Source: Arthrobacter citreus (GTDB lineage: Bacteria; Bacillota; Bacilli; Bacillales; Bacillaceae_G). Taken from it: a stretch of DNA of 64,000 bases. The stretch is taken from assembly GCA_013200995.1 (NCBI GenBank), contig CP053688.1, positions 3,348,001-3,412,000 of the forward strand, given 5' to 3'. Positions 8,311-16,988 of the stretch are shown here, one piece after another. A model generated the notes under the pieces. That model worked only from the letters and a program-made list of their open reading frames with translations, was not told the origin of the DNA and made no database searches. The position numbers were made by a program, and so were the translations under genes. Numbering within the stretch: the stretch's first letter is position 1; the number at the start of each line of letters is the position of its first letter.

Positions 8311-8919
8311 TTAAAAGTTATTTTTGTACCAATCAGTTGCTGCTTCAATTTCCGATCTCGTTAAACTATGCCCCATATTTTCCCAATGAGTAATTACTTT
8401 CGCACCAGCACCATCTAACAATGTCGCTAATTCTTCTGTTTCTTGTGGTAAACAAATCGGATCATTTTTACCTGCTCCAATAAAGACTGACACTTCTTTC
8501 ATTATAGGTAATTCTAAATCACGAATTGGTACCATTGGATGTAATAGCATTGCGCCTTGAAATATATTTTCATAATGGAACAGTAGACTACCAGCAATGT
8601 TAGCACCATTCGAATAACCAATCGCAATAATATTATTTAAATCAAATCCATGTTCTGAAGAAGCTGAATCAATAAAATCTTTCAATTCTTTTGTACGGAA
8701 AACTAAATCTTCCATATCAAATACTCCTTCAGCTAATCTCTTAAAAAAACGTGGCATTCCATTTTCACTCACATTTCCTCTAACAGATAAAACAGAAGCT
8801 TCATCATCAATCATACCCGCAATAGGTAATAGATCGTGTTCATTCCCACCAGTACCATGAAGTAATAAGAATGTTGGCTTAGAAGGATTACTTCCTTTAA
8901 TAAATACGTGTTTCATCAT
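8311..8919 (-). CDS. mhqD: Alpha/beta hydrolase, MhqD-like carboxylesterase
   Basis: A 202-residue serine hydrolase of the phospholipase/carboxylesterase group. HGTGGNE near residue 21 forms the oxyanion loop, the nucleophile is in GYSNGA (S103), and the acid and histidine lie in GAGKNDP and ENMGHS. B. subtilis MhqD belongs to a MhqR-controlled methylhydroquinone regulon. The start overlaps the preceding stop (TAATG); a second ATG follows immediately and is better spaced from AGGAG. The natural substrate is not known. Confidence 0.85.
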   Translation of the reverse strand: MMKHVFIKGSNPSKPTFLLLHGTGGNEHDLLPIAGMIDDEASVLSVRGNVSENGMPRFFKRLAEGVFDMEDLVFRTKELKDFIDSASSEHGFDLNNIIAIGYSNGANIAGSLLFHYENIFQGAMLLHPMVPIRDLELPIMKEVSVFIGAGKNDPICLPQETEELATLLDGAGAKVITHWENMGHSLTRSEIEAATDWYKNNF

Positions 8920-9860
8920 TATTCTCCTTTCACTTCTCTTATAATTATCGGTTGTAGTTGATTTTCGATTGTTTCACGATTAGGTTCCTGCCATTTTGGA
9001 AGCATTAGCTGTTCTCCTAAATGGTCTTTTTTCTCATCAATCATAAATCCAGGTGGATCAGTTGCGATTTCAAATAATAATCCACCATTTTCACGAAAAT
9101 AGATTGCATTAAAGTAATTTCGATCTTTTATTTCAGTTACTCCATATTGATGGTCATGTATCTTATGCTGCCATTTTACATGTTCTTCATCGTTACTAGC
9201 TCTCCATGCAATATGATGGACAGTTCCTACTCCCATAGCTCCTCTTCCTACTGCTGCTAATTCGATATCAATAATATTTCCAATATCTCCAGCAGCCTTA
9301 AAGCGTAAATAGTTTCCATCTTGGCCTAAACTTTCTAATTCCATAACGTTTTCCAATAGCTCTGCTGTTTTATGAGGTGCACCAGAATATAAAACTGCTC
9401 CACCAAACCCTTTAATCGCTACATCCTTAGTAACTCCATTAAACTCCCAAGTATTTTCAGTACCCTCTTCTCTTTCAACTAATTCAAGCTGTAAACCATG
9501 AAAGTCTTCAAATTGAAGAAATGTTTCTCCAAATCGACTAACTTTATTTGTATTAATATTAAAAGAGGCTAAACGAGTTTCCCAAAAAGCCATCGAGCTA
9601 GCTGGGATTAAGAATGTTGTTTTCCCTACTTGGCCACTTCCAACTTTTCCTCTGTATGCATTTGCCCAAGGGAAAAACGTTATAATCGTCCCTGGTTTTG
9701 CGCCCTCATTTCCAAAATAAAAGTGATACGTCCCTGGATCATCAAAATTAATTGTTTTTTTCACAAAACGTAATCCTAAAATCCCCGCATAAAAGTCCAT
9801 ATTTTCCTGAGGGTCACCAACTATGGCGGTAATATGATGTATTCCTTTCATTTTTTCCAT
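8919..9860 (-). CDS. Ring-cleaving dioxygenase / glyoxalase superfamily (MhqA/E/O type)
   Basis: A 313-residue tandem vicinal-oxygen-chelate protein. The metal ligands are visible as GIHHITAIVGD near the N-terminus, TVHHIAWRA in the second module, and the glutamate in GGLLFEIATDPPGF. Family members cleave hydroquinones or similar rings and are induced by quinones. The start is preceded by GGAGGAG. It lies between a MarR regulator and mhqD, one transcript. Which B. subtilis paralogue (MhqA, MhqE or MhqO) it matches is unclear, so no symbol is given. Confidence 0.9.
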   Translation of the reverse strand: MEKMKGIHHITAIVGDPQENMDFYAGILGLRFVKKTINFDDPGTYHFYFGNEGAKPGTIITFFPWANAYRGKVGSGQVGKTTFLIPASSMAFWETRLASFNINTNKVSRFGETFLQFEDFHGLQLELVEREEGTENTWEFNGVTKDVAIKGFGGAVLYSGAPHKTAELLENVMELESLGQDGNYLRFKAAGDIGNIIDIELAAVGRGAMGVGTVHHIAWRASNDEEHVKWQHKIHDHQYGVTEIKDRNYFNAIYFRENGGLLFEIATDPPGFMIDEKKDHLGEQLMLPKWQEPNRETIENQLQPIIIREVKGE

Positions 9861-9880
9861 TAACTCTCCTCCATTTCACT

Positions 9881-10321
9881 TTATTTATTTAATTTCCTTA
9901 ATAAATCAAGTAGTTGTTGTTGCTCTCCATCCGTTAATTTGCTGAACTGGGTTTGTTGAAATTGATCTTGAGTAGGTACAATCTCTTCATACATTTTTTG
10001 ACCTATTTCTGTTAATGAAAGATACTTGTTTTTCCATTCTACTTCTCTTTTAATCCACTGCAATTCTTCCATCTTCTTTAATAAATGAGTTACATTTCCT
10101 TTTGTAACGACTAATTTATCTGCTAATTCCTGCTGGGTTAGACGCTTATTCCTACCCACATGAACAATTACATCAAATTGAGCAGTCGTCAGTCCCCATT
10201 TCTTCAATTGATTATTAGATTCCCTAACATTTTTAAGATAAAAACGCGCTAATCGAAACCAAAGTAAAACTGCTAAATTTTTTGATTTATTTGCAGAAAC
10301 TTCATTATGACTATTTAACAT
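9881..10321 (-). CDS. MarR-family transcriptional regulator
   Basis: A 146-residue MarR protein with a winged helix-turn-helix (LTQQELADKLVVTKGNVTHLLKKMEE, about 62-88) and flanking dimerisation helices. It heads the operon containing the dioxygenase, MhqD and flavin reductase genes and so probably represses it until a quinone or thiol-reactive compound is present. No cysteine is present, so direct thiol oxidation, as in OhrR, is unlikely; ligand binding is more likely. It plays the role MhqR has in B. subtilis, although sequence resemblance to MhqR is not obvious to me. Confidence 0.88.
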   Translation of the reverse strand: MLNSHNEVSANKSKNLAVLLWFRLARFYLKNVRESNNQLKKWGLTTAQFDVIVHVGRNKRLTQQELADKLVVTKGNVTHLLKKMEELQWIKREVEWKNKYLSLTEIGQKMYEEIVPTQDQFQQTQFSKLTDGEQQQLLDLLRKLNK

Positions 10322-10348
10322 TTTTACACCTCTTTGATCGATCTTGGC

Positions 10349-10380
10349 ATCAGTTTAATACTAAACTGATAAATTAGCAA
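10349..10380 (-). promoter_or_regulatory. Promoter and palindromic operator of the mhq-like operon
   Basis: ATCAGTTTA (10349-10357) and TAAACTGAT (10362-10370) form a perfect 9-bp inverted repeat with a 4-bp spacer. On the minus strand TTGCTA and TAAACT, 17 bp apart, form a plausible promoter overlapping it. MarR proteins bind such palindromes. The sequence differs from the B. subtilis MhqR box. Confidence 0.65.
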
Positions 10381-10551
10381 GTAAATGGTTTTGGCTAATT
10401 TTGTTTTCATAAATAAACTTTTAAGCGCTTTATTAAACTATTTCTTTCAACATATATAAATTCCCTTTAATTTCCTTCTTTTATTCTTTTTATAATTTTT
10501 GATGATATAATTATGTTTAATTTTTATTAACTAGAAAGAAAGGTATAGTAT

Positions 10552-11259
10552 ATGAAAAAACGACTACTAAAAATAATTGTAAGTATTGTCATTTTGTTTC
10601 TTGTCTTATATGGATTGTATAAGCTAATGAATGCAAGATCTTTTCAACTATTTGGAGGATTAACTAACGAGGTACATACAAACCAAAAAGTAGTGGCTCT
10701 TACATTTGATGACGGTCCAACTAAAAATGTTGATCAAATTCTACCTCTTCTAGACCAATATAATGCAAAAGCTACCTTTTTTCTAATCGGCAATGAAATT
10801 AAAAAGAATCCAGAGGAAGCTAAAAAAATCGTAGATGCAGGACAACAGATTGGTAACCATACGTACTCTCATAAGAGAATGGTGCTAAAATCACCTTCCT
10901 ACGTTAAAGGCGAAATTGAAAAAACAGACAAATTAATTCGCAAAGCAGGCTATAAAGGTGAAATCGACTTCCGTCCTCCGAATGGAAAAAAACTATTTGG
11001 TTTACCGTATTACTTGCATAAGCATTATCGAGATACAATTACGTGGAATATAGAACCAGATACTTTTTACACGAATACTGCGGACAAATTAAATTATGTA
11101 AAGAAAAATATTAAACCAGGTTCAATTATTTTAATTCATCCGATGTATGATAAAACTGGTAAAGAATTGGCGACAATTAAAGGGATTTTAGATTTACTAT
11201 CTAATGAAGGATATAAGTTTGTCACAGTGAATGAACTTCAGAAACTAAAAGACAAGTAG
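10552..11259 (+). CDS. Polysaccharide deacetylase (NodB domain), membrane-anchored
   Basis: A 235-residue protein with one N-terminal membrane segment (about 7-25) and an extracellular NodB homology domain. Motif 1 is TFDDGP (51-56), motif 2 is HTYSH (103-107, metal ligands), motif 3 is RPPNG, and the C-terminal histidine lies in ILIHPMYD. This is the carbohydrate esterase 4 layout for removal of N-acetyl groups from peptidoglycan or chitin oligomers. The family is about this size in Bacillus. It is a single-gene unit with its own terminator. The true glycan substrate cannot be told. Confidence 0.92.
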   Translation: MKKRLLKIIVSIVILFLVLYGLYKLMNARSFQLFGGLTNEVHTNQKVVALTFDDGPTKNVDQILPLLDQYNAKATFFLIGNEIKKNPEEAKKIVDAGQQIGNHTYSHKRMVLKSPSYVKGEIEKTDKLIRKAGYKGEIDFRPPNGKKLFGLPYYLHKHYRDTITWNIEPDTFYTNTADKLNYVKKNIKPGSIILIHPMYDKTGKELATIKGILDLLSNEGYKFVTVNELQKLKDK

Positions 11260-11285
11260 CATTTTGCAACTTGTCTTTTTTTTAG
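11247..11285 (+). terminator. Terminator after the deacetylase gene
   Basis: AAAAGACAAGT (11247-11257) pairs with 11269-11279, followed by a run of T. The stem overlaps the stop codon. It can also serve the convergent VanZ-like gene. Confidence 0.85.
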
Positions 11286-11848
11286 CATTTATCCTCAACT
11301 AGGTCTGATTTAATATAAGATTTTGTTCTAACACGATCGATAAAGATTCCAAATGCTATTCCAAGCGTATTTAAGATTAAATCATCAATATCACAAGATC
11401 TATAATTGTAACCTATGAATAATCCAGCTATCCCTTGAGTTAATTCAATTACTAAGCTTACAGAAAAACCAATTAAAATCGTTTTACGTTTCATAATCTT
11501 CGGAAAGAGAATCGGCCATGCTAATCCAAATGGAATAAATAATAAAATATTTCCACCAATTTGTTTTAGAGCAATTGTAAATGAGCCACTCCTTATGATA
11601 TCTACTACTCCCTTAAAGGGAACAAAATTGTTTAAATCACCTAATTTGTCTTCAATCATGATTTGTATTAAATAATTTTGATAGGGAAATGGAAACAAAG
11701 TTAAATCGATGAGGAATGTAAAGTAGATTCCAAAAATTATCCAATATAAATATTTTTGCAAAGTAATATAACCCCTTAGGAATCTATAGCCAAAGTATAA
11801 AACAAAAAAAGACATTACAAAAATACTAGGGTACAAGTAATTTAACAA
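11282..11848 (-). CDS. VanZ-like family membrane protein (first of three)
   Basis: A protein of about 188 residues with five hydrophobic segments. VanZ hallmarks are NFVPFKGVVD, GGNILLFIPFG, SLVIELTQG and RSCDIDDLILNTLG. The VanZ of Enterococcus gives low-level teicoplanin resistance; most Bacillus homologues have no known function. I chose a TTG start at 11848 because AAGGGG lies 8 bases before it; an ATG at 11911 would add 21 hydrophilic residues and lacks a ribosome site. Two paralogues occur in this window at 18.7 and 33.5 kb. Confidence 0.85.
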   Translation of the reverse strand: MLNYLYPSIFVMSFFVLYFGYRFLRGYITLQKYLYWIIFGIYFTFLIDLTLFPFPYQNYLIQIMIEDKLGDLNNFVPFKGVVDIIRSGSFTIALKQIGGNILLFIPFGLAWPILFPKIMKRKTILIGFSVSLVIELTQGIAGLFIGYNYRSCDIDDLILNTLGIAFGIFIDRVRTKSYIKSDLVEDKC

Positions 11849-12085
11849 ATCAACGCCCCTTTCACCTTCAAAGAAATTAATACCGTTAAAAGTTTTTCCA
11901 TTTTTAACCATTAGTTTATTTTGATATTATATTAAAATCATTATTTTTCATATATGAAAATAGTATCATTTTTGATGTTCTTCGAATTTCCAAACAAAAA
12001 GACATAAAAACTTATGAATAGTACTTGAAAAAAAATCCAAAATAATATTGGTACATTTTGAATTTTTCTCAAAGGAGACATCTAG

Positions 12086-12742
12086 ATGAAGAAACAATTA
12101 CTGAAATTAACGACTGTTTTTTTATGTTTTGCACTATTTTTAGCTCCAATTAAAACAGGTGCTGAGGAGATTGATACTCGAGCTCACGGAAAATGTATAA
12201 GTAACTCCGCATGTAAGTTCCAAGGTGATATGAGAAAGCTTTGGAACGATCATACAATTTGGACTAGTAAATATATTGTTAGTGCTGTTGCTGGCTTACA
12301 GGATAAAGACAAAGTACTTGCTCGACTTTTAAGGAACCAACAAGATATTGGAAATGCAATTAAACCATATTATGGTGATGCCGCTGGGAATCAACTTGCT
12401 AAGTTATTAACCGACCATATTGTAATAGCTGGTAAACTTATTGACGCTGCCAAAGCAAATGATATGGCAACATTAAAATCACTAAATGATCAATGGTTCA
12501 AAAATGCAGACGATATTGTTGCCTTTCTAAGCAAAGCAAATCCTAACTGGTCAAATCAAGCATTAAAGAATTTACTATACGTACATTTAAAAATGGTAAC
12601 AAATGAAGTAGTAACTAGAATAAAAATGGATTGGGACGGAAATGTAAAAGCATTTGATGATGGTCTACACCACATTAACGTTCTAGCAGATGCATTATCT
12701 GCAGGTATAATTAAGCAATTCCCAAATAAGTTTAAAAATTAA
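12086..12742 (+). CDS. Exported helical protein of unknown function
   Basis: A 218-residue secreted protein: signal peptide of about 26 residues (hydrophobic LTTVFLCFALFLAPI, possible cleavage after TGA), then an almost wholly helical domain that looks like a four-helix bundle (HTIWTSKYIVSAVAGL, RNQQDIGNAIKPYYGDAAG, LLTDHIVIAGKLIDAAK, LYVHLKMVTNEVVTRI). Two cysteines occur just after the signal peptide (GKCISNSACK). Homologues in Bacillus and Paenibacillus are known to me, often mislabelled glycosyltransferase; I see no glycosyltransferase motif. Histidines in the helices (HTIW, TDHI, YVHL) could bind metal, which is speculation. Confidence 0.8.
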   Translation: MKKQLLKLTTVFLCFALFLAPIKTGAEEIDTRAHGKCISNSACKFQGDMRKLWNDHTIWTSKYIVSAVAGLQDKDKVLARLLRNQQDIGNAIKPYYGDAAGNQLAKLLTDHIVIAGKLIDAAKANDMATLKSLNDQWFKNADDIVAFLSKANPNWSNQALKNLLYVHLKMVTNEVVTRIKMDWDGNVKAFDDGLHHINVLADALSAGIIKQFPNKFKN

Positions 12743-12765
12743 ACAAACGTTTGATTTTTAAATTG

Positions 12766-12806
12766 AAAAAAGATGAATTTAGTTCTTAACTAAATTCATC
12801 TTTTTT
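12766..12806. terminator. Bidirectional terminator
   Basis: A perfect 19-bp stem (12766-12784 with 12788-12806) with a 3-base loop and A/T tracts at both ends, between two convergent genes. It can serve both. Confidence 0.92.
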
Positions 12807-12810
12807 CTGT

Positions 12811-13599
12811 TTATTCTACATGATTCAGTCTCTCAAGAATGCGTCTCTTCTTATATAACATTCTACCTGCTTCACCAACATCCTCAATTGCTTGCTTATT
12901 TACATATGCGCCGAATATTAGGCCTGCAATTGGAATCATTTGGAACAGCTTCTTCCATCCCATATTGTCACGGTATGTATAGAATACTTCTCTCCAACCT
13001 TCTATTTGAGAAAATGCTTTTTTTCCTTCAATATTTGTTAACTCTTCTAATATCGCCTTTTTTCCAACTATATCCGCTGATGTAAACTGTAAACATTTTA
13101 TAATAAAAATTCTCTCCGTTTGTTCATTCGGATCATAACCATAAGAAATTGCTATTTCTTGAAGTGTCTTTAGTGTCAGACCTAACAATATTGGAATATC
13201 TATTGCAATCGTGAACATTCCACCAAACCCTGTAGTTGCTCCTTGAACCTTTGCAAATTGTTTACGGCTAGAAATAAAAGCATTTGAAACCTGATCCATT
13301 TGTTCAAGACTAAGCTGATTTACCATTTCAACCTCAGATATCTCTTGAATAGAGAGTTCCCTGCTCATCCTTGTAAGAGTTGCTGGAACACTAACTAAAT
13401 ATTGACCACCTGCATTAACATATTTTGATAGTTCATCCAAAATCAGCCCAATTTTATCATGAACAAATTTCGGTGTTATTTTATCTAAAATCATAAAAGG
13501 AATTCTGCCGATTTTCTCCCAAAAAAATACGCTTTTTTGATCCTTTTCCCATTTTTCAATTTCATTAAGCTGCCTTATTAAGTACTCTTTCGTTTCCAT
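12811..13599 (-). CDS. EcsC family protein
   Basis: A 262-residue protein of the EcsC family. The family core is visible: VSVPATLTRMS, GFGGMFTIAIDIPILLGLTLKTLQEIAISYGYD, and a C-terminal MIPIAGLIFGAYVNKQAIEDVGEAGRMLYKKRR. Two hydrophobic stretches (IAIDIPILLGLTL, MIPIAGLIFGAYV) suggest membrane association. EcsC in B. subtilis follows the EcsAB transporter genes, which are absent here, so this is a stand-alone member of unknown function. The ATG at 13599 follows AGGAG by six bases and is preferred to one five codons upstream. Confidence 0.88.
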   Translation of the reverse strand: METKEYLIRQLNEIEKWEKDQKSVFFWEKIGRIPFMILDKITPKFVHDKIGLILDELSKYVNAGGQYLVSVPATLTRMSRELSIQEISEVEMVNQLSLEQMDQVSNAFISSRKQFAKVQGATTGFGGMFTIAIDIPILLGLTLKTLQEIAISYGYDPNEQTERIFIIKCLQFTSADIVGKKAILEELTNIEGKKAFSQIEGWREVFYTYRDNMGWKKLFQMIPIAGLIFGAYVNKQAIEDVGEAGRMLYKKRRILERLNHVE

Positions 13600-13751
13600 A
13601 AGCACTCCTAACATTTATTCTTTAAACATATTCAATCATTAAACTATATTGCTTAACATTAATAATACAAAAATATAAATGGGAATGTCTAATGAGCTAG
13701 GATTACTAACATACTCATTTACTTACTCATATCCCTTTAACTTCTCTCTTG

Positions 13752-13791
13752 AAAAAAAACGAGGGTCCCCAAAAACCTATGGGATACCCTC
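13752..13791 (-). terminator. Terminator of the ECF41 operon
   Basis: GAGGGT..CCC (13761-13770) pairs with GGG..ACCCTC (13781-13791), and a run of eight T follows on the minus strand. Confidence 0.85.
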
Positions 13792-13801
13792 TAGTTGATC
13801 T

Positions 13802-14683
13802 TTAATCTAAAAATCTAATTTTATCCGGATTTCGAATCATATAAATTCTTCGATAACGGTCATCTTCTATTTCAAAACAAATTACAGTTGCTTCTTCTCC
13901 CTCAGCTTTTACCATTAAGCCAATTTGATTATTTACCAAAACACATTGAATTTTTGATGGGGTAGTTATTTTCTTTCTTATTCCGGTCAGAAATGCAACC
14001 ACATTTTTCTGTAGATTTATTGGACGTAGAGCAGCTTTCGTTTTACCACCAGCATCTGTAATGAGTATAATATCTTCGGTTAGAAGTGATATTAACATAT
14101 CTAAATTACCAGTTTCTGCTGCTTCTATAAATCGTTTAGCAATGTCTAGTTCATGATTAAGATTTTGTTTTATAGCTGCATCCTTTATTTGGATTTTACG
14201 TTGAAGTCTACTAAATATTTTCCGGCAATTTAATTCAGTTTTATTTAAAATATTCGCTATTGTACGAAAATCAAAATCAAAGGCTTCGCGTAATACAAAT
14301 ACTGCTCTTTCGGTTGGATTTAACTGTTCTATTAATACTAAAAACCCATAGGTAATCGTTTCATCTAAAATCATCTTCTCGATTGGATCTCTATATAGAT
14401 CCTCAGGTAAGTTTTGAATGATCGGTTCTGGTAGCCACGGTCCAATGTAGACTTCCCTTTTATGTTTAGATGATTTTAATACGTCTAAGCAGCGATTGGT
14501 CATAATTTTGCATAGATAAGCTTTCATATTATTTGGCTCATCTTTTGCGGAGTGATTCAATTTTTGAACTGCGAGAAATGTATCCTGTACTAAATCCTCC
14601 GAATCCTCAATTGAACCAAGCATACTATAACCTATCGAAAATAGAAGTGGCTTATATTGAGAATATAGATCGTCTACCTCCAT
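13802..14683 (-). CDS. ECF41-type RNA polymerase sigma factor (SigJ-like)
   Basis: A 293-residue ECF factor with a C-terminal SnoaL-like extension, the diagnostic layout of group ECF41. Region 2 reads EDSEDLVQDTFLAVQKL and the linker carries the conserved GPWLPEP motif; region 4 reads LNPTERAVFVLREAFDFDFRTIANIL; from about residue 165 the SnoaL-like domain (AKRFIEAAETGNLDMLISLLTEDI) follows. In this group the extension controls activity and no anti-sigma gene is needed. An oxidoreductase gene lies immediately upstream in the same operon, the usual partner class. The ATG at 14683 has GAGGTG nine bases before it. Confidence 0.92.
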   Translation of the reverse strand: MEVDDLYSQYKPLLFSIGYSMLGSIEDSEDLVQDTFLAVQKLNHSAKDEPNNMKAYLCKIMTNRCLDVLKSSKHKREVYIGPWLPEPIIQNLPEDLYRDPIEKMILDETITYGFLVLIEQLNPTERAVFVLREAFDFDFRTIANILNKTELNCRKIFSRLQRKIQIKDAAIKQNLNHELDIAKRFIEAAETGNLDMLISLLTEDIILITDAGGKTKAALRPINLQKNVVAFLTGIRKKITTPSKIQCVLVNNQIGLMVKAEGEEATVICFEIEDDRYRRIYMIRNPDKIRFLD

Positions 14684-14703
14684 GAACTTTCTCACCTCTA
14701 TTA

Positions 14704-16005
14704 TTAAATTAGTTGAAAAGCAAGCTTTTCATTTATTAAATTTGCAGCGTTTTTTGCGCTAGTCAATGATGCATTTAATAGAAGTTCCATTTGACCAACC
14801 CAATCTCCTGCGACAAAAATGCCATCTACACCTACTTCACTATTTGATAAACTTCTATTTAAGCTTTCAAATGGTTTTTTTATATCATTAGAAACAATAA
14901 GTTTAGGAAGGTATCGACGTGAAATAACATAGTCTCTCCATCCAGGTTGAAGTAAATCAAGCAAGCCCTCTAGCTCTTCCTCATCTTTTGACGGATCTGT
15001 TTTGTTAACCGAGTTTAAATATTTCATTAGATGGACAACAACTTCTCCTTGTTCAGTCGTTAGGTTAGCAACTGTAGAATGATTCGAAAAATACCATGGC
15101 TGATCTATGCCTAAAGCAAAATTGAGTTTTGGATTTGGTAAACCACGCATGACAAGATCTAAGCATGCAGCTTTTATCGGGATTATTTGACTACATTTCT
15201 GTAAAAATGAATCTGAGACTGGCTCATCAATTAGCTTAACTACATCAACTGGATTAATTGTTGATAATAAACATTTAGTGGAAATACTAGTCTCATTTCG
15301 TAGTTCGAGATTTATATTTGGATAAGAGCCACTAACTTTACATACTGATGAACTTTTTTGAATTGCAACACCATGTTGATCTGCAGTTTTAACCAAGTCA
15401 TTAACAATTGATTGCCATCCCTCATTTATATACATTACTTTTGCGCTACGAAGCTGACCAATCGCCACTCCAGCACTTAAAAGTTCAGGGTTACAAGTAA
15501 AAGTAGATAAACGTATGAACGCTAATATTAAATTTTTCACACGATTACTCGTTATATTATTATTCAAATACTCTTCTAAACTAATACAATTTAATTCATC
15601 TATATCCATTTTGCGGATTTGTCGATAAAAACGAATAAATTCCATTTTCTCTTTCCACTTTAAATGATTACCCAAAAATAAATTGAATGCTTCGATCACT
15701 TTCAATTGCTCATACTGATCTCCAAAAATAAATGAACCACTCAATTTTGGAAGTTTGCCAGACAATTTAACTCCTACTTCATTTAAAATCTCAATACAGT
15801 TTGTATATAATGCATGTGCTCCAAGATTTAATTGTGCGTTCCCGACTTGATTAGAAATACCTCTACCGCCTACTTTAGATCCTTTTTCCAAAATTAATAC
15901 CTTTTTTCCAGTTTGAGCTAAGTAAATCGCTGCAGTCAAACCAGCGATACCTCCACCTAATATAACAACATCCCATTTTTGACTATTATTTATTTGATTT
16001 AACAT
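14704..16005 (-). CDS. FAD-dependent oxidoreductase (phytoene desaturase/amine oxidase-like)
   Basis: A 433-residue flavoprotein. The dinucleotide-binding fold is VVILGGGIAGLTAAIYLAQTGKKVLILEK (about 14-43) and the second FAD motif GGRGISNQVGNAQLNLGAHALY follows; the C-terminal FAD contact is VDGIFVAGDWVG. It resembles protoporphyrinogen oxidase/phytoene-desaturase-type proteins, without a defined substrate. It is the first gene of a two-gene operon with the ECF41 factor and is preceded by an ECF41-type promoter, so it is the likely target of that factor. Its physiological reaction is unknown. Confidence 0.87.
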   Translation of the reverse strand: MLNQINNSQKWDVVILGGGIAGLTAAIYLAQTGKKVLILEKGSKVGGRGISNQVGNAQLNLGAHALYTNCIEILNEVGVKLSGKLPKLSGSFIFGDQYEQLKVIEAFNLFLGNHLKWKEKMEFIRFYRQIRKMDIDELNCISLEEYLNNNITSNRVKNLILAFIRLSTFTCNPELLSAGVAIGQLRSAKVMYINEGWQSIVNDLVKTADQHGVAIQKSSSVCKVSGSYPNINLELRNETSISTKCLLSTINPVDVVKLIDEPVSDSFLQKCSQIIPIKAACLDLVMRGLPNPKLNFALGIDQPWYFSNHSTVANLTTEQGEVVVHLMKYLNSVNKTDPSKDEEELEGLLDLLQPGWRDYVISRRYLPKLIVSNDIKKPFESLNRSLSNSEVGVDGIFVAGDWVGQMELLLNASLTSAKNAANLINEKLAFQLI

Positions 16006-16041
16006 CCTATTTCAGCTCCCTTTCCATCGTTCATTAATTAA

Positions 16042-16068
16042 GACGAATGAAAAATAAAAAACGTGACA
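16042..16068 (-). promoter_or_regulatory. ECF41-type promoter
   Basis: TGTCACG (16062-16068) and CGTC (16042-16045) on the minus strand with exactly 16 bp between. This fits the established ECF41 pattern TGTCACA-N16-CGTC with one difference, and sits about 40 bp before the oxidoreductase start. Confidence 0.8.
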
Positions 16069-16176
16069 TATAGTAGAGCAGAACTAAGAAAAATAAACTA
16101 AAAGCATATTTTACTCTTTGGACGGGCTTTCTGATCCACTTTGGAATAGTAATGATTAGAAAAACATAAAATTACT

Positions 16177-16214
16177 TTGACAGATAGAGTAATTATTGTT
16201 AACATTACTCTATC
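16177..16214 (+). promoter_or_regulatory. Promoter and PadR operator
   Basis: TTGACA (16177-16182), 17 bp, TAACAT (16200-16205). Overlapping it is a perfect 11-bp inverted repeat (GATAGAGTAAT at 16183-16193 with 16204-16214, 10-bp spacer). Placement over the core promoter suggests repression by the PadR protein encoded next. Confidence 0.75.
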
Positions 16215-16245
16215 AGATAGAATAATATACTTTAGAAGGTGAATT

Positions 16246-16575
16246 ATGGTTAGAAGTGACATCATACGAGGGCATCTTGACTCAATCATATTAAAACTAA
16301 TTTCTGAGAAGGATCGATATGGTTATGAAATATCTCAAGAAATTGGACTACGTACAGATAATCGGTTTCAAATTAAGGAAGCTACCTTATACGCAGTTTT
16401 TCAACGTCTAGAAAAAAAGGAACTTGTGGAAGCTTATTTTGGTGATATTACACACGGTGGAAAAAGAAAATATTACAAGATTACTACATTAGGTAAAGCA
16501 TATTTAAGTGAACTAGTGAAAGAGTGGCTGGAAGTCAAAGAAATTATCGATTTATTCATGGAGGAGATAAGATGA
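16246..16575 (+). CDS. PadR-family transcriptional regulator
   Basis: A 109-residue PadR protein. The winged helix includes RGHLDSIILKLISEKDRYGYEISQEI and the wing HGGKRKYYKITTLGKAYL, with a C-terminal helix ending in EIIDLFMEEI. PadR proteins of this short kind repress their own operon, often with membrane-protein genes. The next gene starts within the stop region (ATGAG overlap), so the three genes 16246-17621 form one operon. A perfect palindrome overlaps the promoter. Ligand or signal unknown. Confidence 0.93.
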   Translation: MVRSDIIRGHLDSIILKLISEKDRYGYEISQEIGLRTDNRFQIKEATLYAVFQRLEKKELVEAYFGDITHGGKRKYYKITTLGKAYLSELVKEWLEVKEIIDLFMEEIR

Positions 16576-16976
16576 GAAAAATTAGAAATCATATTGAAGA
16601 ACTATTTAAAGATGTTCCAAAAACGGAACAGTCAGAAATAGTGAAACAAGAAATCATACAAAATCTAGAAGAAAAAGTCATGTATTTAATGGAAAATGGC
16701 AAAGAAGAAGAAGATGCTATAAATAAAGCAATCGTTGAATTTGGAGACATTGAGGAATTAAAGAAAGAACTTGGTGTAAAGAAACCAGATCGAAAAAAAG
16801 GTAACTTTGCAAAGCTAAATTTAGCCTATTCAATATGGGGAAGTGGCTTACTAATCGCTTTCTTCTTATTTATTAATTTTTACTATACCCCAAAGACAAT
16901 TTGGTTTGTCTATCCAACGTTTGGACTATTATGGTGGCCACTTTCTATGTACTTCTACTGGCAACGAAAAAAGTGA
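16572..16976 (+). CDS. Permease-prefix-domain plus 2TM membrane protein
   Basis: A 134-residue protein: an N-terminal soluble helical domain (about 1-75, EELFKDVPKTEQSEIVKQEI, AINKAIVEFGDIEELKKEL) of the DUF1700/permease-prefix kind, then two membrane segments. The membrane part ends in the motif PKTIWFVYP..LLWWPLSMYF, one copy of the unit that is repeated four times in the next gene. The start at 16572 overlaps the padR stop and follows GGAGGAG. Such proteins pair with PadR and act on membrane targets, but the function is unknown. Confidence 0.88.
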   Translation: MRKIRNHIEELFKDVPKTEQSEIVKQEIIQNLEEKVMYLMENGKEEEDAINKAIVEFGDIEELKKELGVKKPDRKKGNFAKLNLAYSIWGSGLLIAFFLFINFYYTPKTIWFVYPTFGLLWWPLSMYFYWQRKK

Positions 16977-16988
16977 GGTGAATAAACA

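Noticed and set aside
10397..10440. Possible cre-like or AT-rich palindrome TTAAGCGCTTTA upstream of the deacetylase gene.
   Set aside because: It does not match the catabolite-response consensus and stands apart from a clear promoter.
16098..16289. A 63-codon frame antisense to the padR promoter.
   Set aside because: It overlaps the operator and promoter, has no ribosome site and shows no known family.
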